DNA of 63,071 bases from Bacteroidales bacterium. GTDB taxonomy: Bacteria > Bacteroidota > Bacteroidia > Bacteroidales > P3. Numbering within the stretch: the first letter of the stretch is position 1; the number at the start of each line of letters is the position of its first letter. The notes below the pieces were generated by a model. That model did no database searches, was not told the DNA's origin, and saw only the letters and a list, made by a program, of their open reading frames with translations. Location: the NCBI GenBank assembly GCA_024400565.1, contig JAKSMQ010000008.1, forward strand, positions 1-63,071, given 5' to 3'. Below are positions 52,854 to 60,602 of this stretch, piece after piece. Made by a program: the position numbers and the translations under genes.

Positions 52854-54089
52854 TTACGGGATTATATCCATGGCACTAATGGGCTGGACCATCTTGCGGA
52901 GCTCATCTACCTGCAACATCTGATAACCGTTTTGGGTCGTGTCGGCAAAGAGTTTCTTGTTGTCTTTGTAACTCTCTTTGCGATAGTCGGATGCCTGCTT
53001 GAAAAGTGCATCGGCAAGCAGATGCTTCAGCTCTTCCATAGTCATCTTGCCGTCGTCCCACTTCTTCACCTGAGCCGGAGTGAGATACTTCACCAGCTTG
53101 GCATGCTGGTCGGCATTCAGCTTCTCTTCGTTGGCATAGGTACGCTCCATGGCGGGCAGATTCACCCACGAGGTTATGGTAGTCTCGAGCAGACGTAGGT
53201 CTTTCTTGTTCTTGTCGGCATAATAGCCCAGATAGGCGTGGCAAGGCTCAATGAGAATAACCGTCTTGATACCTATCTTATGCATGATGGAAGCGAAGAA
53301 GACACAGGCGTCTATACAATTGGCCTGACGCGAATTATACACCTCGTCGAAGAAACGGATATGCTGGGTTGTGCTTCGGCGTGTAGGATTGGCCGTACAG
53401 GAAATCGAGCTGTAGGTTATACCTCTGTTGAGAGCATAATACCAGATGGATCTCACCTGATCTTCAGCCATCTTGCTGCCTCGCTGATAGCCCGAGAACG
53501 AATCCACTATGCCTTGCGTAAGGATGGTCGACATGATTGAATCGATATAGGGATGATTCTCATTCACGTAGCCGAGGAATAGCCAGCGGAAATCGTGCGA
53601 CTGGCCTCTTCTGTCCATGATTGAAAGCGGGCAGTCGTTGACGGAACGGCAGTTGAGACGGATATTCTTCAGGTCGACCTCTTCGTCGTTGATAAAGCAG
53701 GTGTAGGTCAGATCGAGAGCCCTCTGCTGACGCAAGGCATAGAGCTTCTCGTATTTCCATTTCACGCTGGGCGAGAACTTATAGCGTTCTCCCTTGCGGG
53801 GCATCACCTCCTGAAGAATCGTCACGTAGTTGAGTTCGGTCGAATCAATCACCACACGAAGAACCGCATTATTGGCTGGCGACGTAACCTCTATGGTTAC
53901 CAGATCCTCCTGGTTGGGGCCGGTATAATTTGCCAGCGACAGTACCATTGAGGGATACAACACTCCGTCCAGGAATGAGTTATATTCCACATTGAAGTTG
54001 ACCAGAGCCGGGTCGTATGTTCTGGGACGATGGCGGCATGATGTCAGCAGCAAAAGACAACACAACGAGATCAGGAGGCTTCTTTTCAT
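52854..54089 (-). CDS. Transglutaminase-like lipoprotein
   Basis: Protein of 411 aa with a lipoprotein signal (LLLLTSC, Cys18). A beta-rich N-terminal domain is followed by a transglutaminase/protease-like core: GITYSSISC, then RQANCIDACVFFASIMHKIGI with the candidate catalytic Cys, and EPCHAYLGYYAD with His and Asp. This Cys-His-Asp order fits the papain-like transglutaminase superfamily. The protein is probably attached to the outer membrane. The beta-helix gene follows within 16 nt and the symporter gene precedes by 13 nt. Confidence 0.78.
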   Translation of the reverse strand: MKRSLLISLCCLLLLTSCRHRPRTYDPALVNFNVEYNSFLDGVLYPSMVLSLANYTGPNQEDLVTIEVTSPANNAVLRVVIDSTELNYVTILQEVMPRKGERYKFSPSVKWKYEKLYALRQQRALDLTYTCFINDEEVDLKNIRLNCRSVNDCPLSIMDRRGQSHDFRWLFLGYVNENHPYIDSIMSTILTQGIVDSFSGYQRGSKMAEDQVRSIWYYALNRGITYSSISCTANPTRRSTTQHIRFFDEVYNSRQANCIDACVFFASIMHKIGIKTVILIEPCHAYLGYYADKNKKDLRLLETTITSWVNLPAMERTYANEEKLNADQHAKLVKYLTPAQVKKWDDGKMTMEELKHLLADALFKQASDYRKESYKDNKKLFADTTQNGYQMLQVDELRKMVQPISAMDIIP

Positions 54090-54102
54090 AGCGTAACAGG
54101 CT

Positions 54103-55470
54103 TTAGTTATTGGGGAAGAGAGAAGCGTATATGCTGGTAAAAAGGACTACCAGGAGTGCTATTGGAGCCACATAGCGTACCAGGAAATAGAACGCCTTGA
54201 AATAGCCTATCTTGAGCGCTCCGTGGTTGGAGAGTTCGTCGATGATGTCCTCTTTCTTCATCTGCCATCCGAAGAAGATTACCGTACCGATGGCACAGAT
54301 AGGAGGCAGATAGATGGAATTGAGGTCATCCACAAATCCGAAGATACTCTTGTTCAATATCTTCACTCCACTCAGAAGGCCATCCGACAACGCGCATACC
54401 GATCCTACAGCCAATACCACGAGCGTTACGATAATGGTTGACTTGTAGCGGTTGACACTCGAGCTTTCGCAAAGCCATGCTACTATGGTCTCAAGAAGAG
54501 AGATGGCACTTGTGAGAGCCGCCAGGGCCAGCAGGAAGAAGAACATTACGGCAAACACGGTACCTATGCCGCCCATCGAATTGAATACCGTGGGCAACAC
54601 CTGGAACACGAGTCCGGGACCGCTTGCGGGGTCCTGACCGAAGCTGAATACGGCCGGGAATATTGCTACGCCGGCCAATACGGCTATGAGGGTGTCGCTG
54701 GCAGTAATGAGCATAGCAGTCTTGAAGATATTGTCGTTGGCAGGGATATAGGAGCCGTAGACAATCATCGTACCCATGCCTACCGAGAGCGAGAACAGCG
54801 CCTGACCCAGAGCGGCAAGCACACCCTCGCCCGAAAGCTTGCTGAAATCGGGACTGAAGAGATAGCTGAGACCCACCGACGAGTTGGGGAGCGTGATAGA
54901 ACGCACACAGAGCACCAGTACAAGTACCAGCAATACAGGCATCAGCACCTTCGACACAGCCTCTATGCCTTTCTGCACGCCGCCCAGGATAATCACAGCG
55001 GTAATAACGGTAAAGATTATCAGATACATTACCGGCAGCCAGGGATGGGTGATAAAGTTGCTGAAATGGGTTCCTATCTCCGAAGTCTGGAGCGATGCAA
55101 GTGTGCCCGTAGCTGAATCCACGATATAGTTGGTCGTCCAGCCCGAGAGCACCACATACTGCGAGATAATCATCAGACAGGTAAAGACGCAGAGATAACC
55201 CAGAAATCGCCACCCCTTGCGGTCGGGACGGTTATAGACAAAAGCCTTTGCGGGGGTGTGCTGCGAACGGCGGCCTATCACAAATTCGGTCATCATCAGC
55301 ACCATGCCTATCAGAAATACAAAAGCCAGATACACCAGGAGGAATGCTCCTCCTCCATACTGACCCATGATATAGGGGAATCGCCAGATATTGCCCAGGC
55401 CCACGGCCGAGCCCACGGCTGCCATAATGGCTCCAAAAGATGAACTGAAACCTTGTTGTTTGTCAGACAT
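54103..55470 (-). CDS. Sodium-dependent transporter (NSS/SNF family)
   Basis: Inner-membrane symporter of 455 aa, LeuT-like, moving amino acids or related solutes with sodium. GAIMAAVGSAVGLGNIWRFP in the first helix is the family hallmark (unwound TM1 with sodium ligands), and GMGTMIVYGSYIPANDN corresponds to TM6-7. The count of hydrophobic segments is about 11, as in many bacterial members. The exact substrate cannot be told. It is followed at 13 nt by the transglutaminase-like gene. Confidence 0.93.
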   Translation of the reverse strand: MSDKQQGFSSSFGAIMAAVGSAVGLGNIWRFPYIMGQYGGGAFLLVYLAFVFLIGMVLMMTEFVIGRRSQHTPAKAFVYNRPDRKGWRFLGYLCVFTCLMIISQYVVLSGWTTNYIVDSATGTLASLQTSEIGTHFSNFITHPWLPVMYLIIFTVITAVIILGGVQKGIEAVSKVLMPVLLVLVLVLCVRSITLPNSSVGLSYLFSPDFSKLSGEGVLAALGQALFSLSVGMGTMIVYGSYIPANDNIFKTAMLITASDTLIAVLAGVAIFPAVFSFGQDPASGPGLVFQVLPTVFNSMGGIGTVFAVMFFFLLALAALTSAISLLETIVAWLCESSSVNRYKSTIIVTLVVLAVGSVCALSDGLLSGVKILNKSIFGFVDDLNSIYLPPICAIGTVIFFGWQMKKEDIIDELSNHGALKIGYFKAFYFLVRYVAPIALLVVLFTSIYASLFPNN

Positions 55471-55536
55471 ATTGATTGTAAGTTTATGAGATTCTTGTAA
55501 GTTGTGAGTATTTCGATAACACCTGTTTCAGAGACT

Positions 55537-56091
55537 TTATTCCTCCTCTCCGTCGCCTATCACTATGGCGTAGTTGCCCTCGCCCAGCGTTCTGTTGAGG
55601 AGAGGAATATAGCGGTTGGCCTCTGCCTGTGTGTAGCAGGCAAGCTCGTAGCCTCCGTTGTGACCGTATTCAAATTCTATGAGCGGAATCTCCTCGGTAT
55701 CCTCCTCCAGAATATACTGAGCCGTCGAGGTAAAGTCCTTGCAGGGAGCCACTCCAGCCTCTTCGGCATAGGCTATGGCACCATAGATCATGTTGTGGGC
55801 CGTGTTGTAGTCCACCTCCTCTATTCCCATACCCTCCACATAATCGTTCAGGATATCCTCATAGTCTTCGGGCTTAACGTTTACGCCATAGAGCACATCC
55901 TTGATGCCCAGACAGAAGGTATCGGCCAGATAGAGTCCGAAGGTAAAGTTGCCCTGATTGTGCTGTCTCACCACCATCACGGTAGCCATGCCGCTTTCGG
56001 CCCAGTCGGGATTCATGAAGCACTTGTATATCGGGAGCTTGCGGGCTCTTGTACGGATGTATTTCTCTGGATTGATTTCTTTATTTGCCAT
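55537..56091 (-). CDS. Conserved hypothetical protein
   Basis: Cytosolic protein of 184 aa without signal peptide or membrane segment; acidic at the end (GDGEEE). It starts MANKEINPEKYIRTRARKLP and contains ATVMVVRQHNQGNFTFGLYL and DTFCLGIKDVLYGVN. From memory, similar hypothetical proteins are common in Bacteroidales, but I know no function. It lies between ruvC and the symporter gene on the same strand. Confidence 0.75.
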   Translation of the reverse strand: MANKEINPEKYIRTRARKLPIYKCFMNPDWAESGMATVMVVRQHNQGNFTFGLYLADTFCLGIKDVLYGVNVKPEDYEDILNDYVEGMGIEEVDYNTAHNMIYGAIAYAEEAGVAPCKDFTSTAQYILEEDTEEIPLIEFEYGHNGGYELACYTQAEANRYIPLLNRTLGEGNYAIVIGDGEEE

Positions 56092-56223
56092 TGTACGATA
56101 ACTTGTTGATTAAGGATAAATATCTGGTGCCTGATGGATCTGACCCTGTGGGGAGACGACCTAAAGATATTGTCGTCGAACAAGTAAACATTTGAACACC
56201 ATTAAACGTTAAACAATAAACCA

Positions 56224-56814
56224 TTAAACCTTTAACTCCAGCACCTTGTCGGGATTCTGCTGCACAAATTCGCTCCACGACTGCTTCCTGGTCTTCTTCT
56301 TTTTGGGTTTCAGCTGACTGCGGATGTCGGCGTATGGATTGCTCTCTATCTGATGACAGGTATAGGCCACGGCCAGGGCATCGGTAGCGTCGAGGTATTT
56401 AGGCTCGTCGGGATAGTTGATTATAGCCCGCAGCATCGAGGCCACCTGCTCTTTCGAGGCGTTTCCGTTGCCAGTAACCGTCTGCTTGATGGTAGCCGGT
56501 TCGTATTCCGTAAAGGGGATGTCCCTGCTCATGGCAGCCGCTATGGCCACCCCCTGGGCGCGTCCCAGCTTAAGCATCGACTGTACGTTCTTGCCGAAGA
56601 AGGGAGCTTCAATGGCGAGATGGTCGGGATGATACATATCGATGAGACGGAGCGTAGAGTCAAATATGTGTCGTATGCGGAGATTAAACTCGGGGATTTT
56701 CTTCAGATAGAGCACGTCCATCAGCATAAGCGAAGGCTTGCCATCCTCAACCGAGAGGAGGCTATAGCCCAAAATCTGGGTTCCAGGGTCGATGCCGAGT
56801 ATAATCTTCTCCAT
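56224..56814 (-). CDS. ruvC: Holliday junction resolvase RuvC
   Basis: Endonuclease that cuts Holliday junctions together with RuvAB. The 196-aa protein has GIDPGTQILGYSL (Asp9), AIEAPFFGKN (Glu69), the GNASKEQVASM block and LDATDALAVAY (Asp142, Asp145); these are the four expected acidic residues. A Lys-rich C-terminal tail (PKKKKTRKQSW) extends it by about 25 residues beyond the E. coli length. Promoter -7 element at 56869-56877. Confidence 0.96.
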   Translation of the reverse strand: MEKIILGIDPGTQILGYSLLSVEDGKPSLMLMDVLYLKKIPEFNLRIRHIFDSTLRLIDMYHPDHLAIEAPFFGKNVQSMLKLGRAQGVAIAAAMSRDIPFTEYEPATIKQTVTGNGNASKEQVASMLRAIINYPDEPKYLDATDALAVAYTCHQIESNPYADIRSQLKPKKKKTRKQSWSEFVQQNPDKVLELKV

Positions 56815-56868
56815 ATAACGTGCGATATTTCAATAGATAGATGAGCGCGAAGCCCACGATACGAAATT

Positions 56869-56877
56869 GCAAAGATA
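56869..56877 (-). promoter_or_regulatory. -7 element of ruvC
   Basis: Minus-strand TATCTTTGC 55 nt before the ATG. The -33 region is only T-rich. Confidence 0.55.
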
Positions 56878-56964
56878 CAAAAACTTTGCGAATTAAAAAA
56901 AATAAAGTCCACTTTAGTTTTTTAAATTTGTAGCACAGTCCGGTATCGTTCGCGACATCGGAGC

Positions 56965-57034
56965 ATGAAGAAAAGTCCAGTGGACTTTTCGATAGCGATA
57001 GCGGAGAAGCCGTAGGCGCACGCCCAAAGGGCGG
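56965..57034. repeat. REP-like palindrome unit
   Basis: AAAAGTCCAGTGGACTTTT (56971-56989) followed by CGATAGCG, GCGGAGAAGCCG and a CGCCCAAAGGGCGG hairpin. Same family as the clusters at 2398-2713 and 57359-57480. Confidence 0.75.
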
Positions 57035-57049
57035 CTATGAGAATACAAA

Positions 57050-57240
57050 CAAGAAAAGCCAGCCACAAAACGACCGGCTTTCAAAAAAAATCGTAGTGCA
57101 TTGCAATTTCACATTTCACATTTCACATTTCACATTTCACATTTCACAATTCACAATTTCACAATTCACAATTCACAATTTCACAATTCACAATTTCACA
57201 ATTCACATTTCACATTTCGGGTACCAGCAATCGGCATCCT
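57050..57240 (-). repeat. Eroded M15-module copy 1: terminator hairpin and TTTCACA tract
   Basis: A hairpin (AAAGCC/GGCTTT, 57055-57081) is followed by ATCGTAGTGCATTGCAATTT and about 110 nt of CACATTT, CACAATT and CACAATTT units (57107-57218). A few bases after it (ACCAGCAATCGGC) recall the end of the M15 gene. Same order as at 62238-62430. Confidence 0.7.
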
Positions 57241-57358
57241 CCGTTCCCACTTAGTGTCTTCCACATCAATTTTTAGCGAGGGCTGATAGTGGCGGCGAAA
57301 AGAAAAATTTGTACACATAAAATAAAAAGTGTACTTTTGCAAAATCGTTTCCAAGATA

Positions 57359-57480
57359 TGAAGAAAAGTCCTGTGGACTTTTCGATAGCGAAGCGGAGAA
57401 GCCGAAGGCGCACGCCCAAAGGGTGGCTATGATGAAGAAAAGCCCAGTGGGCTTTTCGATAGTGAAACGGAGAAGCCGCT
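57359..57480. repeat. Two REP-like palindrome units
   Basis: AAAAGTCCTGTGGACTTTT (57364-57382) and AAAAGCCCAGTGGGCTTTT (57438-57456), each followed by CGATAG and a CGGAGAAGCCG box. The stems differ by compensating pairs. Confidence 0.75.
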
Positions 57481-57497
57481 GGGGTATAAGAGTCCTT

Positions 57498-57545
57498 TTT
57501 CTTCGGTGCTTCTTTGGTGCTTGTTTGGAGTTCTTCGGTATTTCT
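57498..57545. repeat. Four 11-bp tandem units
   Basis: TTCTTCGGTGC, TTCTTTGGTGC, TTGTTTGGAGT and TCTTCGGTATT follow each other at exact 11-bp spacing. No clear inverse arm next to them; the REP-like units lie on the other side. Confidence 0.65.
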
Positions 57546-57552
57546 TAAACAC

Positions 57553-57582
57553 AAAAGGCTGTCCCGATAAGAACAGCCCTTC
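57553..57582 (-). terminator. Terminator of the CsgG-like gene
   Basis: GGGCTGTT pairs with ACAGCC around CTTATCGGG-like loop bases, followed by TTTTGTGTTT on the minus strand. Confidence 0.75.
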
Positions 57583-57621
57583 TCTATAGGTATGCTTTAA
57601 TGTGAATTTAAGCCTATGATA

Positions 57622-58644
57622 TTAGAATAACGCTTTTCTAATAGATTTCTGAATGGTACTGATGGGTAGATTATAAGATAAGGATGCGGTAAAAGGAATA
57701 TCAGGTTCTATAAACCCTCCTCCAGTAGTTACACCCACACCAAGGTTTAGATTTTTCCAGCTACCGCCAATTGTTAGACTTGCAAGAAAAAGTTTATTCT
57801 CCCATTTATACTTTCCTTCAACATAGCCTTTTTCTAAAGGAATATACATGCCGGCTTTTAGATTCATAAAAAGAGACCATTTATATCTTGGTGTTCTTAA
57901 TTCAGTTTCAAGATATATTGGGATTGCCAGATTATTAGTTCCACCCTTCTCTAACTCATAATAATATTTAATCTCCCTACAATCTCCAAGTCCTGTACCT
58001 AAACCCACCATAAAACTGGAGGTGTACCACTGGTTATATTCAATGGAAAAATAAATATCTTGTAATCCTGCAACAACTCGAAGATACTCGCCTGTGGGCT
58101 TGTACTTGGGATCGTTATCTATTTTTACCTTCACCACCTCCGGTTTAGGTTCGGTCTTGGGTATCAGGTAAACAACGGGGATTTTGGGCGATATTTTCTC
58201 TGCCAGGGTCTTCATAGCCTGTCGGTAGGAAGCATTCTTTTTAATCTCGATACCATCCTTGGCTATAATCTCACCCGTCTGTGCGTTCACCGCACGTACA
58301 TCGACATTATACTGGTCGAAGACAATATTTACATCTCCGATTACGATTACGGACACATTCAGAATCTCACTCAGTTTTACACGTTGCTTCTCAGTCAATG
58401 AGGAAACCTGAATGTTTTGCTCCTCAAGAATACGACTTACACGAGTACGCTCTACTACCGAGTACTCTGGGTTGGGACTGAAATAGCTGTTGAAGATGCT
58501 TGAAAGACCATCGATTTCCATTTGGGAAATTCCCGTACCAGCACTGAAATCAAGCACTGCAATTCGAGCATTCTTTTCTTGGGCAGAAAGCTGTCCACAA
58601 AACAACAGCATCAAAAGAATTGAAAGAATAATGTTTCTTTTCAT
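57622..58644 (-). CDS. CsgG-domain secreted protein with barrel-like C-terminus
   Basis: Protein of 340 aa with a signal peptide (ending GQLSAQ). The N-terminal half resembles the CsgG family: RIAVLDFSAGTGISQMEI, YSVVERTRVSRILEEQNIQ, ILNVSVIVIGDVNI and VRAVNAQTGEIIA. The C-terminal half (from about residue 185) shows alternating aromatic strands (IYFSIEYNQWYTSSFMVGLG, KWSLFMNLKAGMYIPL, LGVGVTTGGGF) as in outer-membrane barrels. Probably an envelope protein of unknown role. The gene is more AT-rich than the core genes and lies between repeat modules. Confidence 0.78.
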   Translation of the reverse strand: MKRNIILSILLMLLFCGQLSAQEKNARIAVLDFSAGTGISQMEIDGLSSIFNSYFSPNPEYSVVERTRVSRILEEQNIQVSSLTEKQRVKLSEILNVSVIVIGDVNIVFDQYNVDVRAVNAQTGEIIAKDGIEIKKNASYRQAMKTLAEKISPKIPVVYLIPKTEPKPEVVKVKIDNDPKYKPTGEYLRVVAGLQDIYFSIEYNQWYTSSFMVGLGTGLGDCREIKYYYELEKGGTNNLAIPIYLETELRTPRYKWSLFMNLKAGMYIPLEKGYVEGKYKWENKLFLASLTIGGSWKNLNLGVGVTTGGGFIEPDIPFTASLSYNLPISTIQKSIRKALF

Positions 58645-58737
58645 GGAAAAATGTATAAATTATTATATTATTTTTAAGCTGAATTAGAGTAAAAATGCAA
58701 TATTATCTACTATTATTTATCATTCTGTAATCAAAAT

Positions 58738-58770
58738 GCAAAAGTACAAAGAATATTTGAAATGACCAAA
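58738..58770 (-). promoter_or_regulatory. Promoter of the CsgG-like gene
   Basis: TTTG (58767-58770), 20 nt, TACTTTTGC (58738-58746) on the minus strand; start of transcription near 58731. Confidence 0.8.
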
Positions 58771-58827
58771 AACTTTTTTATCCCGTTCGGGGAAGCCGCA
58801 CAGATGCAATATCGATGGGGCATTGTT

Positions 58828-58937
58828 GCTACGCTGATGCGGCACAGATGCCATACTGTTGTCACGCAGATGTCACGCAGATGTCACGCAGTTCCTTCGT
58901 ATCACCTTCGTATCATCTTCGTATTTACTTCGTTCAA
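58828..58937. repeat. Ten 11-bp units in one register, two unit families
   Basis: From 58828: GCTACGCTGAT, GCGGCACAGAT, GCCATACTGTT, GTCACGCAGAT (twice), GTCACGCAGTT, then CCTTCGTATCA (twice), TCTTCGTATTT and ACTTCGTTCAA. The unit sequence changes in the middle but the 11-bp register is kept. A partial inverse (GATGAAGATACGAA) lies at about 58953-58967, and GCGGCACAACAGCGTGGC near 59007-59024 is a weaker inverse of the first units. Confidence 0.85.
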
Positions 58938-59082
58938 TGATCGAACAAAATAAGATGAAGATACGAATCAACTTTGGATCAACATACACCATGAAGTGTT
59001 ACAGTTGCGGCACAACAGCGTGGCTAGAGTGCTACATCTGTGGCTAAAGGGCGGCTATGAGAATGCAAGTTGCGACAACCAA

Positions 59083-59153
59083 AGAGCCGGCCACGAACGA
59101 CCGGCTTGAAAAAATGCGTTCGCATTGCAATTTCGCATTGCAATTTCACATTT
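59083..59153 (-). repeat. M15-module copy 2: terminator hairpin and short TTTCACA tract
   Basis: AGCCGG/CCGGCT hairpin at 59085-59106, followed by CATTGCAATTT twice and one CACATTT unit, ending at the stop codon of the M15 remnant. Confidence 0.75.
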
Positions 59154-59255
59154 CTATATCCACTTCGTAGACCAACGACTGATTTTTCCAATGAGACCGT
59201 TATAAGAAACATGAATTCTGTTAATCCTCCCCGTCATCAGCGGGCCTTGTGGTGT
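59154..59255 (-). pseudogene. Remnant of the M15 peptidase 3' end
   Basis: The minus strand encodes GPLMTGRINRIHVSYNGL and then RWSTKWI plus a stop, matching GPMLSGSINRFHVSYTGP and RWFTKWV at the end of the intact gene at 62409. Upstream of the GP the similarity is lost. Only about 34 codons remain. Confidence 0.85.
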
Positions 59256-59366
59256 GCCCCGCGACTGAAATGGAGCGAAATGGAGCTAAAAGCTCAATAA
59301 TAATAGCCGAGGGTCGCAACCCTCGGGAGTAGAGTAAGGAAGACGAACACCTGGAGGGTAACTACA

Positions 59367-59495
59367 ATGCGAGTGACGCTTGATGCCGTTTGTGCTGCTG
59401 AATTCTTAATCAAAGACGGGCTAGATCTGAAGGATAAAAAGAACATCAAAACCGACTCGCACTCAAAGACTACCAAAACTCATTTATCGGGGTAG
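59367..59495 (+). CDS. Candidate 42-aa small ORF
   Basis: ATG-started frame preceded by GGAGG at 11 nt, unusual in this genome where ribosome sites are mostly weak. The peptide starts MRVTLDAVCAAEFLIKDGLD and is Lys-rich afterwards. It lies 24 nt beyond the end of the convergent restriction gene and after a CCGAGGGTCGCAACCCTCGG hairpin (59310-59329). No family recognised; it may be the remnant of a larger gene. Confidence 0.25.
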   Translation: MRVTLDAVCAAEFLIKDGLDLKDKKNIKTDSHSKTTKTHLSG

Positions 59496-59519
59496 CCACC
59501 GATTATTTAGAACGTTATC

Positions 59520-60602
59520 TTACTTTTTGAATCTTATCTGCAAATTAATTCTTATATACACTTTACCATTATCCCCCCTAAAGAGAGTACCGAAGTTATG
59601 TCTGGTTCGGCTACCACGTTCAAAGCGAGTATTATGGTAGAGATAATCTTCTACATCGTTTCGGTTATAGAAATGATAGCAAACTATCTCGCCATCCTTT
59701 CTTACAACAAGATAACCACCATTGGCATCATACCTACCTTTCCATTCTTTTGAAGGTGTCATGCCAAGTGCTGCGTCAAGAAGAAGAACCTTCATCTTAT
59801 GCTCATAGAATGCGACTATATCATTTCCAGTAAAGCCGAAAGGATTCTTTGCTGCAACCATTTCAACAGCCTCTTTTATCATTGACGTTGCATTTGGCAT
59901 ACTGTCAACGACAAGACACTCTGCAATAAATTCAGGCATACAACTATCAAGGAACAAGAGGTTGTTCTTGAATGTTTGATGCTCCACATCGCTGTAAACA
60001 AATCGTCCACCACGATCAACGATTTCCTTCATGCGAGGTAGATGATCCTTGATAGAATTGATGCTTGTAATATCCTCGTCTGACAAGCTAACCCCTTCAA
60101 TCTTGTACAGTATGTTTGTTGGCAAACCTGCATTGAGCAAAGTCGATGCACTACCGAGCTGCGACTTGATGCTAAATCCCAAATTAGGAGTCATGTTTGT
60201 ACGAAGGTCATGGATAACAATATGAATGTCAGCCTTATCGCTTGAAGGGGCTTTCAGCAATGTGCATCCAATTTCATTCATAAATGCCTCAGAAGCAGGT
60301 ATCTCAAAAGAGCGAGAACCCCCACTTTTAATCTCTGCCAACAACGACTTTGATTCTTTGACGAAACGGTTCATTGATATGCGAGCATACTCATGACCGT
60401 CTTCATCTATTACTACAATGTGTTGGTTAGTGTTAGGACGATACTCATATCGTTTGCTTTCTTCTCTGATGATATTGAGTATTGGATAATACAACTTAAG
60501 TTTGTTCATATCGGCATCACCGGCATGAACTTTACCGTCACCAAGAAGTTTGAAGAGCGTATATATTTCGCTCCATTCACCTTTATTTCCTGATAATGCC
60601 AT
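59520..60602 (-). CDS. HpaII-family type II restriction endonuclease
   Basis: Protein of 360 aa. The start ALSGNKGEWSEIYTLFKLLG followed by DGKVHAGDADMNKL resembles the RE_HpaII family, whose type member cuts CCGG. Later blocks include RNDVEDYLYHNTRFERGSRT and FGTLFRGDNGKVYIRINLQIR. Its start overlaps the end of the cytosine methyltransferase gene by 20 nt, which supports a restriction-modification pair. The recognition site is inferred from family only. The gene is AT-rich compared with core genes. Confidence 0.82.
   Translation of the reverse strand: MALSGNKGEWSEIYTLFKLLGDGKVHAGDADMNKLKLYYPILNIIREESKRYEYRPNTNQHIVVIDEDGHEYARISMNRFVKESKSLLAEIKSGGSRSFEIPASEAFMNEIGCTLLKAPSSDKADIHIVIHDLRTNMTPNLGFSIKSQLGSASTLLNAGLPTNILYKIEGVSLSDEDITSINSIKDHLPRMKEIVDRGGRFVYSDVEHQTFKNNLLFLDSCMPEFIAECLVVDSMPNATSMIKEAVEMVAAKNPFGFTGNDIVAFYEHKMKVLLLDAALGMTPSKEWKGRYDANGGYLVVRKDGEIVCYHFYNRNDVEDYLYHNTRFERGSRTRHNFGTLFRGDNGKVYIRINLQIRFKK

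Noticed and set aside
57107..57218. CRISPR array as explanation of the TTTCACA tract
   Set aside because: Units are 7-8 bp with no spacers and no cas genes nearby; it is a simple-sequence tract.
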